This document shows, piece by piece, positions 1-6,273 of a DNA stretch of 10,794 nucleotides (positions are counted from its first letter, which is position 1; every line of letters begins with the position of its first letter). The translations under genes were made by a program, and so were the position numbers. The DNA is from QNYQ01 sp964542985 (lineage in GTDB: Archaea > Thermoproteota > Thermoprotei_A > Sulfolobales > Pyrodictiaceae): NCBI GenBank assembly GCA_964542985.1, contig CAZIWH010000062.1, forward strand, positions 1 through 10,794, in the 5' to 3' direction. The notes under the pieces were generated by a model. That model was given only the letters and a program-made list of their open reading frames with translations, was not told the origin of the DNA and did no database searches.

Positions 1-135
1 AACCTCCCTCACGACACGGTAGCGGGGTACTAGCTTTCGATGATCAAGTGCACGAAGCATTTCATACGGGCGAGGCAAGGCAATTCCAGGGATTAGAGCC
101 CTTGACGAGGAAGAAGCGCTTCAACGGATGTTAAG

Positions 136-168
136 ATGTTTCCAGCTAATGGCTCCTTCTGGAAACAT
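136..168 (+). repeat. Perfect 10-bp hairpin before the tRNA remnant
   Basis: Bases 136-145 (ATGTTTCCAG) are the exact reverse complement of 159-168 (CTGGAAACAT), with a 13-base loop. The right arm abuts the tRNA-like segment. Part of the left arm plus the next base, 142-146 (CCAGC), could instead pair with 169-173 (GCTGG), which sits where the 3' side of a tRNA anticodon stem would be. The two pairings exclude each other. The function is unknown; it could be intron-like sequence or a recombination feature. Confidence 0.6.
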
Positions 169-202
169 GCTGGTGGTCCGGGGTTCAAATCCCGCGGGCC
201 CG
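169..202 (+). pseudogene. tRNA 3' part, degenerate (tRNA-Lys/Arg-like)
   Basis: The segment reads like the 3' part of a crenarchaeal tRNA. GCTGG (169-173) fits the anticodon stem 3' side, TGGTC (174-178) a five-base variable loop, CGGGG (179-183) the T-stem 5' side and TTCAAAT (184-190) the T loop. After the loop there are only three C before GCGGGCCCG. A full T stem would need CCCCG, so one C seems to be missing; the remaining CGGGCCC matches an acceptor 3' strand. No matching 5' acceptor (GGGCCCG) or D arm exists in bases 1-168. It could be a truncated pseudogene, an integration (att) scar, or less likely the 3' half of a split tRNA. The Lys/Arg suggestion comes from memory of the GGGCCCG acceptor and is weak. 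Confidence 0.6.
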
Positions 203-374
203 TCACTCATAGTTGGAGCATGTATCTCGCGCGCCTTGTCTGCCCCTTAGGCTATGCATGCTGTAGGTCGGCCTATTCTTCGCTGAAGGCGCAAAGCTTA
301 GCGAGCTTGCGAGTTCATGGCTGGCTGCTCTGGGCGCGTGAGCCTGGATGTGATGGAGGATTGGCCTTTGCGAG

Positions 375-389
375 CCCCTTCGCGAGGGG
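375..389. repeat. Small GC hairpin
   Basis: CCCCT (375-379) pairs with AGGGG (385-389) around a five-base TCGCG loop. A second inverted repeat, C5-AA-G5, follows at 416-427. Both are downstream of the minus-strand gene that stops at 512. A terminator role is possible, but neither has the T-run usual in Crenarchaea. Confidence 0.3.
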
Positions 390-511
390 TTGTGAGTGCA
401 GAACCCCTATCTGACCCCCCAAGGGGGCGTCCTTGCCGCGTGTAGTATGTGTAGCTTTAGTGTGTCGTCTTCTAGCGGGGCCTCGGAGTATAGGAGGGTG
501 TTGGCGTGGCT

Positions 512-2134
512 CTACGTCGTCTCGGCGTCTAGCATCTCTAGGGCTAGGGCTAGCTGCTCCTCTGTGGGTTTCTCTCCGGTCGCTGCCTCGATGTAGATGC
601 TTGCTATCTCTGTGCTCCGGGTGTAGGCTGCCAGGTAGGCGAGTGTGGTCACTCGGCGTCTCTCCGTGTCGTTGAGCGCGGTGAGCTTCTTCCAGGTTTC
701 GCGTCTCCTCTTGTAGAGGTAGAGCCTTGTCACCGGGGGGTTGACGGCGGGCTCCAGGTCGGTGCTCCAGGGGTGCCCGGGGTCTCCCCTCAGCCTGGCC
801 TCGATGTAGGCCCTGGCGTGACTGGTGAGCTTTCCTGTTGCCTCGGCTGCGGCGCTGGTCATCGTGAGCGCGGCCTCTCTCTCGAGGAGGCTCCTGGCCA
901 GGAGGAGGCTCGCTTCCGCGGCCCTCCGGGGGCTGGCTGCTAGGAGCTTCGCAGCGGCCGCTATGGCTGCCGCTGTGGCTCGGAGTGCCGTGGGCGAGAG
1001 GTTGTTGGGCGTGTCTAGGCTACTGTGGTAGTAGTGGTCGGGCCACTCGTTGAGCAGTGAGGCTGGGGCGCCGGCTGCGAGGAGCACGTCGTGGTCGCTA
1101 CCCCTCTCGTATGGCACGTGGAGCCATGTGTCCAGGCTCCGGAGCGCGGCGTAGAGCGGCGCGTCCAGTGGGTTGACAAGCGGCGGTGGGCTCGAGATTA
1201 GTCTCCTCGAGCCGCCGGTTGCGGCGAGGTCTGCTCCGACCATGTCCACACTCAGCGCTCCCAAGGCCTCCCCGGGCTCCACCCCGGCATGCACGGTGGC
1301 AGCCGCTGTGCCCGTCCACTCTGGCGCGAAGACTGCGACAACCCTTAGCCCCTTGATGCCGGCGAGGGCCTTCATTGCAGCGGCGAGGACGGCGACGCCG
1401 CTGGCGTTGTCGTGGGCTCCCGGCCTGGGGTGGCAGAGGTGCGCAGCGAGGATCACAGTAGGGGCGCCGGGCTCCCCTGCCTCGGTCACCACTATGGGCG
1501 TCGCGGGGGCAGTGTGGTACTCTGCCTCAACCCTCACTCTGACTTTGCGGCCTATGAGCCCGAGTGCCTTCTCCGCGGGGAGGCTAGCGGCGGGAACCAT
1601 GGGCGGCGGCTCGAAGAACGGGGGGTAGAGGCCCCAGTATCTGACTCCTGGGCCGCGGTGGAACGCTACAACAGCCTCTGGCTGCTGCTCCTCCACTAGC
1701 CTGTAATACCTCTCCCACGACAAGTCGTCCACTACGACTATCTTGCCCTTCCCGTAGCCGGCCTCCCCCGTGGCCTCGCCGCCCGGACTGTGCACAACCG
1801 CCACCAGCGGGGTCTCAGCGGTGGAGGCCACGGTCTTCCAGGAGCCACCCGCCTCGGCTTCAATCGTGGCAGAGTAGAGCCTCCAGCCCCTCGGCTCCCA
1901 GAAGCCCCAGTGCTCCCACAGCCCCAGGGGGCCCCGGAGCCTCTCTACTCGGACCTCGACGCCAGCCTCGCCGAGAGCGGTGGCGAGGAGGTCGGCTGCA
2001 GCCTCCAGTTCGTCGCTGCCCTGAACACGGTGGAGGAGGGAGAGCTGTGAGACGAGTTCGAGTACGCGGAGCCCGTCCACATGACGCAGGGTCTCGTCTA
2101 GAAACGTGGTGAGCGAGGGCAAAGGCGGTGGCAC
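512..2134 (-). CDS. M28/DUF4910-type zinc aminopeptidase
   Basis: A 540-residue probable cytoplasmic zinc aminopeptidase of the M28/DUF4910 group; it would release N-terminal residues from peptides. The zinc-site signature is clear: H232-L-C-H235 followed by D242-N-A-S-G, then E272 (APEWTG), D297 (SVDMVGAD), S346-D-H and Y-Y-H370 followed by SSLDTP. These fit the His/Asp/Glu/Asp/His ligand set of the clan; the usual Glu-Glu pair is here one Glu followed by Trp. Residues about 105-200 form a PA-like inserted domain, and residues about 400-540 are a helical extension of unknown role. There is no signal peptide or membrane segment. The start is GTG, 18 bases after the stop of the upstream gene, so the two genes probably share a transcript. 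The substrate is unknown. Confidence 0.85.
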   Translation of the reverse strand: MPPPLPSLTTFLDETLRHVDGLRVLELVSQLSLLHRVQGSDELEAAADLLATALGEAGVEVRVERLRGPLGLWEHWGFWEPRGWRLYSATIEAEAGGSWKTVASTAETPLVAVVHSPGGEATGEAGYGKGKIVVVDDLSWERYYRLVEEQQPEAVVAFHRGPGVRYWGLYPPFFEPPPMVPAASLPAEKALGLIGRKVRVRVEAEYHTAPATPIVVTEAGEPGAPTVILAAHLCHPRPGAHDNASGVAVLAAAMKALAGIKGLRVVAVFAPEWTGTAAATVHAGVEPGEALGALSVDMVGADLAATGGSRRLISSPPPLVNPLDAPLYAALRSLDTWLHVPYERGSDHDVLLAAGAPASLLNEWPDHYYHSSLDTPNNLSPTALRATAAAIAAAAKLLAASPRRAAEASLLLARSLLEREAALTMTSAAAEATGKLTSHARAYIEARLRGDPGHPWSTDLEPAVNPPVTRLYLYKRRRETWKKLTALNDTERRRVTTLAYLAAYTRSTEIASIYIEAATGEKPTEEQLALALEMLDAETT

Positions 2135-2152
2135 CCCCTTGGAGGGGCGCGG

Positions 2153-2512
2153 TCATCCTCTCTGTGCGGCCTCCATCTTCGCCAGTATAGTCTTAATGTA
2201 GTCTATCATCGTCTCGTCCAGGACGAGTTCACCCGACTCAAGCGCCTCGTTTATCCACTGCCTCATCTGATCGTCTGCCATGAAGCCGTAGGCTACATAA
2301 GCCTTTGCTACTCCATCGTGTTGTTCGGCTAGTTTAATCACGTCCTCAAGGGCCTTAGGATCAGGGGCCTCAACGTAGTACACTATGAAGCCCGGGTTCC
2401 CAATCTCATATATCTCGAAGCCCAGCTCCTCCAGGTACCTCTTAACCTCGCTTCTCTTAGGCTCCTCGCGGTAATGGGGGGTTATCAGTATGAATCCGGT
2501 CGCGAAAGCCAT
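2153..2512 (-). CDS. Small ferredoxin-fold protein, possibly NapD-like
   Basis: A 119-residue soluble protein I cannot assign firmly. The order of predicted elements (strand FILITP, helix about 18-31, strand EIYEI, strand IVYYVEA, helix KALEDVIKLAEQ, strand VAKAYVAYGF) suggests a beta-alpha-beta-beta-alpha-beta ferredoxin-like fold. The GVAKAYVAY strand after a helix recalls NapD-type chaperones and Lrp ligand-binding domains. This is pattern inference, not a proven hit. A helical tail, residues about 80-119, extends beyond that fold. The ATG start is supported by GGTGA (2523-2519 on the minus strand), six bases upstream. It lies first in a two-gene unit with the aminopeptidase and is divergent from the MoaD/MoaE operon, which would suit a molybdo- or tungstoenzyme accessory role. 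Confidence 0.6.
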   Translation of the reverse strand: MAFATGFILITPHYREEPKRSEVKRYLEELGFEIYEIGNPGFIVYYVEAPDPKALEDVIKLAEQHDGVAKAYVAYGFMADDQMRQWINEALESGELVLDETMIDYIKTILAKMEAAQRG

Positions 2513-2560
2513 GGCAAGTCACCGGCACAATGCGCCACAGCGACGAGGCCCCAATGACCC

Positions 2561-2570
2561 CCTATATAGG
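2561..2570 (-). promoter_or_regulatory. Palindromic TATA box for the 2512 gene
   Basis: CCTATATAGG is a perfect palindrome in the 144-base divergent gap. On the minus strand it would place transcription start near 2540, leaving a leader of about 28 bases before the ATG at 2512. Being symmetric, it could also bind TBP for the plus strand, giving a leader of about 65 bases. This is inferred from spacing only. Confidence 0.5.
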
Positions 2571-2610
2571 TAGCCGCGAAACCCCTCGCGGCTCGGAGCT
2601 GGTACCGGGG

Positions 2611-2620
2611 CAACTATAAT
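2611..2620 (+). promoter_or_regulatory. Candidate TATA box for the MoaD/MoaE operon
   Basis: CAACTATAAT lies about 40 bases before the TTG start at 2657. With the usual spacing, transcription would begin near 2642, giving a short leader. The match to the archaeal TATA consensus is moderate. The alternative is the palindromic TATA box at 2561-2570. Confidence 0.4.
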
Positions 2621-2656
2621 CCCTGCATAGCTGCTCTAAGAATTGGGGCCACCGGG

Positions 2657-2944
2657 TTGCGGGTCAAGGCAGTCTTCCTACAAGAGTTCTACGAGCATCT
2701 GAGCCGCTTCGAGATCGAAGCAGAACTCCCCGAGGGGGCTACGGTCCGTGACCTCATAGACTACATAGATCGCAGTGTAAAGCCGGGCTTCAAGAAGCTC
2801 GTCGTAGCAGAGGATGGTAGCATCAAGTACCCCGTAGAGGTCGCGGTAAACGGCAGGAGGATAGACTTCCTCCAGGGCCTTGACACCGTCCTCCGCGAGG
2901 GCGACAGGATAGTGTTCTCCCCCAGGGCCCTCTTCGTAGTATAA
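2657..2944 (+). CDS. MoaD/ThiS-like beta-grasp protein lacking C-terminal GlyGly
   Basis: A 95-residue protein with a MoaD/ThiS-type ubiquitin-like fold: LPEGATVRDLIDYI after the first hairpin, VEVAVNGRRI in the middle, and the late LREGDRIVFSP strand typical of sulfur-carrier proteins. The family normally ends in GlyGly, which is adenylated and thiocarboxylated; this one ends in A-L-F-V-V, so it cannot carry sulfur in the usual way. It may be a structural or regulatory partner, or a member of a non-conjugating branch. The start is TTG, chosen because residue 1 onward matches the first beta strand; the ribosome site (GGGG at 2645-2648) is weak. It is the first gene of the operon, 17 bases before a canonical MoaD. 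Confidence 0.75.
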   Translation: MRVKAVFLQEFYEHLSRFEIEAELPEGATVRDLIDYIDRSVKPGFKKLVVAEDGSIKYPVEVAVNGRRIDFLQGLDTVLREGDRIVFSPRALFVV

Positions 2945-2961
2945 TATGCCCCAGGGGAGGG

Positions 2962-3237
2962 GTGTGGGGTGCCTTGAGGGTGCGCGTCAGGCTTGTCTCC
3001 CTGTTAAGGGATGCCGTGGGTGGGAGGAGCCTGGTGGAGGTTGAGCTGCCCGGCAGTGAGGCCAGCTTCGAGGACGTGCTGAAGGCGCTCTACGAGCAGT
3101 ACCCATCACTCGCCAGGCTGGTAGAGAAGCTGAGGGAGAGGGGGCTCGAGATCCTAGTGGTGTCGGAGAAGGGTAGGGAGGGTGGCGTTAAGGAGGGTGA
3201 CACGGTTGTGCTCCTTCCGCCCGCCAGCGGTGGCTAG
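2962..3237 (+). CDS. moaD: MoaD, small subunit of molybdopterin synthase
   Basis: Sulfur-carrier subunit of molybdopterin synthase; its C-terminal glycine thiocarboxylate donates sulfur to precursor Z (cPMP) to make molybdopterin, used for Mo or W enzymes. In 91 residues it shows a VRLVSLLRDAVG first hairpin, VNGR-like elements replaced by a VVSEKG turn, GDTVVLLPPASGG at the end and the essential G90-G91. The listed start is GTG 2962. TTG 2974 or GTG 2980 (giving a protein that begins MRVRL) are as likely, because GGAGGGG at 2957-2963 sits better for them and MoaD proteins usually start just before the first strand. It lies between the GlyGly-less homologue and MoaE and is surely co-transcribed with them. 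Confidence 0.9.
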   Translation: MWGALRVRVRLVSLLRDAVGGRSLVEVELPGSEASFEDVLKALYEQYPSLARLVEKLRERGLEILVVSEKGREGGVKEGDTVVLLPPASGG

Positions 3238-3267
3238 CCAGCGGTACCGTGTGGAGGCGGGTAGTCC

Positions 3268-3729
3268 ATGGCTATAGTCCGTGTGGGCCTCGTGGAGGAT
3301 CGTGTGAGTCTGGATGATCTCGCGGAGGAGTTTGCCTCGGCGGCCGCGGGGCGAGGCGCGGGAAGCCTAGTGATATTCATGGGGTTCGTCAAGGGTGTTG
3401 TTGACGGTAAGAAGGTCTACAGGCTAAGCTACGAGGCGGTCGAGGAGCTGGCGTTGCGCAAGCTGCGGGAGATAGCCGAGGAGGCCGCCAGCAGGCCGGG
3501 CGTGGAGGCCATAGCAGTGTACCACAGGCTTGGGAGCCTAGAGCCGGGGGAGCCCACGATATACGTGGCCGTGGTCGCTGAGCCCAGACAGCTAGCTTTC
3601 AGCCTGGCCGCGGAGGTTCTGGACAGGGTGAAGAAGGAGGTTCCGGTCTACAAGCTCGAGGTACGAGAGGACGGCGAATACTGGATACTTGGTCACGAGC
3701 GCATAAGGAGAGAGGCCGGCCAGGCATGA
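3268..3729 (+). CDS. moaE: MoaE, catalytic subunit of molybdopterin synthase
   Basis: Large, catalytic subunit of molybdopterin synthase; with MoaD it converts cPMP to molybdopterin in the cytoplasm. The 153 residues carry the family pattern: GSLVIFMGFVKG, Y55-E-A, then VYHRLGSLEPGE (H86, R87, G94-E95) and DRVKKEVPVYKLE. K122 and K129 are spaced seven apart like E. coli Lys119 and Lys126, the catalytic lysines. Two deviations are visible: the usual HR before the AF motif is P106-R107, and the Arg after FxGxV is K42. GGAGG at 3253-3257 precedes the ATG. Its stop overlaps the start of the nitrilase gene (ATGA), so translation is coupled. Confidence 0.92.
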   Translation: MAIVRVGLVEDRVSLDDLAEEFASAAAGRGAGSLVIFMGFVKGVVDGKKVYRLSYEAVEELALRKLREIAEEAASRPGVEAIAVYHRLGSLEPGEPTIYVAVVAEPRQLAFSLAAEVLDRVKKEVPVYKLEVREDGEYWILGHERIRREAGQA

Positions 3730-4556
3730 AGCTGGGTATAGTCCAGTACGAGTCCCGGGTGAGCCATCGGGAAAGCCTCGAGAGCCTTCGTAGCCTCCTG
3801 GCCGCGCATCGTGTCGAGGCAGAATTGATACTCCTACCAGAGTACGCCGACCTGAGCCCTAGGCTGGGTCGCCGCCTAGCCGAGGAGGCCAAGCCCCTAG
3901 AGGAGAACCCCTTCCTAGCTGGGCTGGTCGGCTTAGCCTCCGAGCACGGTGCCGTGATAGTTGCAGGCGTCGTGGAGAGGAGTGGCGGCTGCCTCTACAG
4001 CACGGTGGCCTCCGTTGACGCGTCGGGCAGGATCTCAAGGCTTTACCGCAAGAGACTGCTCTTCGATGCGCTGGGATACAGGGAGTCGAGCATCTTCTGC
4101 CGTGGCACCGAGCCCCCACGACTCCTCGAGCTGCAGGCGATGCGGGTCGCGCCGCTCGTGTGCTACGAGCTTCGCTTTCCCGAGGCCGCGAGGGAGGCTG
4201 CATTCCGCGGCGCTACAGTGATAGCGTACGTGGCGGCATGGTACCCCGGGCCGGGGAAGGAGGAGCAGCTCCGCTTCCTAGCCCAGTCCAGGGCCTCCGA
4301 AAACACAGTCTACGTAGCTGTAGCAGACCAGTCAGCCCCTGGCTTCACGGGCAGGAGCATGGTCGTAGACCCCAGGGGCGTGGTGGTTCTCGACGCGGGC
4401 CCCTGGCCGGGCTATGTGGAGGCTCAGCTCAGTCCGGCGGCCCTGCGGGAGGCCAGGGAGGGGCTGCCCGTGCTGACCCAGTCGCGGGGGTTATGGAGGT
4501 GGCTGTATGAGGCCCAGTGCGGCGAGGATCAGGGAGGCAGCCACGCTGTAGACTAG
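3726..4556 (+). CDS. Nitrilase-superfamily carbon-nitrogen hydrolase
   Basis: A 276-residue amidase-type enzyme of the nitrilase superfamily, probably acting on a small amide in the cytoplasm. The catalytic triad is complete: E39 (LLPEYAD), K109 (YRKRLLFD) and C146 (VCYELRFPE). The CYELRFPE form resembles the omega-amidase/Nit branch, but the substrate cannot be read from sequence. The length matches the family. The start codon overlaps the MoaE stop by four bases, so it is the last gene of the MoaD/MoaE operon. That tie is intriguing because no nitrilase step is known in molybdopterin synthesis. The last 66 bases overlap the convergent membrane-protein gene. Confidence 0.88.
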   Translation: MKLGIVQYESRVSHRESLESLRSLLAAHRVEAELILLPEYADLSPRLGRRLAEEAKPLEENPFLAGLVGLASEHGAVIVAGVVERSGGCLYSTVASVDASGRISRLYRKRLLFDALGYRESSIFCRGTEPPRLLELQAMRVAPLVCYELRFPEAAREAAFRGATVIAYVAAWYPGPGKEEQLRFLAQSRASENTVYVAVADQSAPGFTGRSMVVDPRGVVVLDAGPWPGYVEAQLSPAALREAREGLPVLTQSRGLWRWLYEAQCGEDQGGSHAVD

Positions 4557-4859
4557 CGAAAACAGTATGCTCTTGGCTAGATTCCTCTTGTCGAGCGGCT
4601 TGCCGGTGGCAGCCTCGCTGGTACCCCAGAACAGCATTGCCATGCCAACAATGTTGCTAGCCATGTAGCCCAGCTGGAACCCTATGAACTCGTTGAGCCC
4701 CAGTAGGCGGTGGAGAAGCTTAGCTACGGCATACGCTATAGGCGCGTTCACGAATGCGTCGTTCCAGGGGCTAAGTGGGCTAAGAATATACCCCACCGCG
4801 GCGACAAAGGCGCCCAAGGCCCTCCTAGCAGCCCTGCTGACCAAGCCCACCCCCTCCAT
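4491..4859 (-). CDS. Small archaeal membrane protein of unknown function
   Basis: A 122-residue protein I do not recognise. It has three or four hydrophobic segments: about 15-30, 35-50, 57-80 and 97-117. The SPLSPWNDAFVNAPIAY stretch near residues 27-43 looks like a conserved loop entering a helix. It probably sits in the cytoplasmic membrane. The listed ATG has no ribosome site. An internal GGAGGGGGTG just after it suggests a start a few codons later (GTG or TTG), or a leaderless transcript from ATG. It overlaps the nitrilase tail by 66 bases on the opposite strand and is divergent from the methyltransferase gene with only 42 bases between. Confidence 0.65.
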   Translation of the reverse strand: MEGVGLVSRAARRALGAFVAAVGYILSPLSPWNDAFVNAPIAYAVAKLLHRLLGLNEFIGFQLGYMASNIVGMAMLFWGTSEAATGKPLDKRNLAKSILFSLVYSVAASLILAALGLIQPPP

Positions 4860-4901
4860 GCTTCGTAGAAGCCACAGCCCGCCCGCAGCCAGCCAAGCCC
4901 C

Positions 4902-6194
4902 GTGGGAGAGGTGCCAGCAGCCGTGGTGCTCCCCGAGGAAGTCGCGGCATGGATACTCGCTGAGACCGTGAGGCGTCGTGCATCGCTCAGGGACGTGGCC
5001 TCCGAGTACTTCTCCCGCAACCCGGACAGGGAGTACATGAAGCCATTGGTCCGCGTTCTCACATTGGGCGTCGCGAGGAACTACATCCTCCTAGACCACG
5101 TGCTGGGCACGCTGGGCTATGGGCCGCCAAGTCACTCCACCCGCTGGATGCTGGCAAGAATAGCCGCATACGAGGCCCTGGGCTGCAGGCTCAAGCCGAG
5201 CAGGCTCCGCGCCCTCGCAGAAAAGACCGGTCTGCGGGCCGAGGACCTGGAGAGGATAAAGTGCAGCGAGCCGAGAGAATACGTTAAGGGGCTCAGTGGT
5301 GTAGAGAAGCTGAGGATCCTCTACAGCTTCCCCCGCTGGGCCATCGAGGAGCTACTGCAGGCCCGCATACCGAACCTACCACAGCTCCTCGCTGCGCTCA
5401 ACCGTGACCCCATCCGCTGGCTCCGCGTCAAGCCCGGCGTGGACATGGAGGCCCTTGCCAGGAGCCTCGAGAAGCAGGGGGTCGCCATAATCCCCGACCG
5501 GGACCTCCCAGACATGGCCAGGATAGTGCACGGGGCCTCCGCTGCCACGAGGACCAGGGAGTACCGTGAGGGCCTCTACGTGCTCCAGGACAAGGCATCT
5601 GCCCTGGTCTCGTGGGTCGCCTCCCCCAGTGGTCAAGTGCTAGTAGACCCCACGGCGGGCGCGGCTGTGAAGGCGAGCCACGCTGCCTGGCTCGGCGCCA
5701 GCTACGTCATAGCCGGGGAGTTGAAGCATGGGAGGCTGGGCGAGGCCAGGAGGCTCCTAGCGAGGCTCCGCCTACGCCACCACGTGGACCTGGTCGTGGC
5801 GGATGCCCGGGCACCCTTCTACCGCAAGGCTGACGTCGCGGTTGTAGATCCACCGTGCAGTGACCTGGGAAGGCTCCAGTACGAGCCCGAGGTGAAGATG
5901 TGGCTCACAAGGGGCGACGTGAAGTATTTCCGCCGCCTCCAGCTCAGCATGGCCGAGGCAGCTGTGGAGCAGCTTCCGCCAGGAGGCACTCTCGTCTACA
6001 GCGTATGCACTCTGACCTGGAGCGAGACAGTATGGGTTATGAGGCGCCTCCTCGAGAGGCGCCCAGACCTAGCCCCAGGGGAGCAGGAACCCTTCCTCGG
6101 TGCGAGGCTCCCGAGGCTCCCCTGGGCGCAGTGGATGCTCCCACATCTCCACAGAACCCAGGGCTTCTTCATAGCAAAGCTCGTGAAGCAGTAA
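4902..6194 (+). CDS. RsmB/NSUN-family RNA m5C methyltransferase
   Basis: A SAM-dependent RNA cytosine-C5 methyltransferase of the NOL1/NOP2/Sun family, 430 residues, acting on tRNA or rRNA. Residues about 10-140 look like the NusB-type helical domain of RsmB, and about 145-240 an RNA-binding linker. The Rossmann domain starts near D249 (DPTAGAAVKASH, SAM motif I). Motif IV is D316-P-P-C319-S and motif VI is Y-S-V-C369-T-L. C319 and C369 are the two cysteines of the family, one for enzyme release and one for catalysis, so it should be active. DPPCSD replaces the commoner DAPCSG. The start is GTG at 4902, or GTG at 4911 or 4923. Whether the target is tRNA or 16S rRNA is open. Confidence 0.88.
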   Translation: MGEVPAAVVLPEEVAAWILAETVRRRASLRDVASEYFSRNPDREYMKPLVRVLTLGVARNYILLDHVLGTLGYGPPSHSTRWMLARIAAYEALGCRLKPSRLRALAEKTGLRAEDLERIKCSEPREYVKGLSGVEKLRILYSFPRWAIEELLQARIPNLPQLLAALNRDPIRWLRVKPGVDMEALARSLEKQGVAIIPDRDLPDMARIVHGASAATRTREYREGLYVLQDKASALVSWVASPSGQVLVDPTAGAAVKASHAAWLGASYVIAGELKHGRLGEARRLLARLRLRHHVDLVVADARAPFYRKADVAVVDPPCSDLGRLQYEPEVKMWLTRGDVKYFRRLQLSMAEAAVEQLPPGGTLVYSVCTLTWSETVWVMRRLLERRPDLAPGEQEPFLGARLPRLPWAQWMLPHLHRTQGFFIAKLVKQ

Positions 6195-6273
6195 AAACCA
6201 TGGTAATTTAGGCCCCAGCTAAGACAAACGCTGAACCCAGAGGGGTAGACCCGCAAGGGGGAGGCGGCGAGCC

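Larger units (their letters stand above)
1..511. other. Gene-poor region with a tRNA remnant
   Basis: No open frame here has convincing codon use or a recognisable protein; the short open frames overlap the tRNA-like segment and look like chance. Visible content: a perfect 10-bp inverted repeat at 136-168, a tRNA 3' part at 169-202, a small GC hairpin at 375-389 and a C5/G5 inverted repeat at 416-427. The last two lie downstream of the minus-strand aminopeptidase and could contribute to its transcript end, although no T-run accompanies them. Weak C/D-box-like pieces at 350-356 and 411-414 are not enough to call a guide RNA. Confidence 0.6.

Noticed and set aside
67..110. Possible 5' half of the tRNA at CGGGCGAGG
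   Set aside because: Only five acceptor pairs fit, T8 and the D-arm pattern are absent.
416..427. C5-AA-G5 inverted repeat as intrinsic terminator
   Set aside because: A two-base loop is too small as drawn and no T-run follows on either strand.
136..675. Short open frames on the plus strand at the window start
   Set aside because: They overlap the tRNA remnant or run antisense to the aminopeptidase, lack ribosome sites and show no recognisable protein features.
2657..3729. Ubiquitin-like protein conjugation system
   Set aside because: The GlyGly protein is next to MoaE and no E1, E2 or protease-like partner is present, so molybdopterin synthase explains it better.
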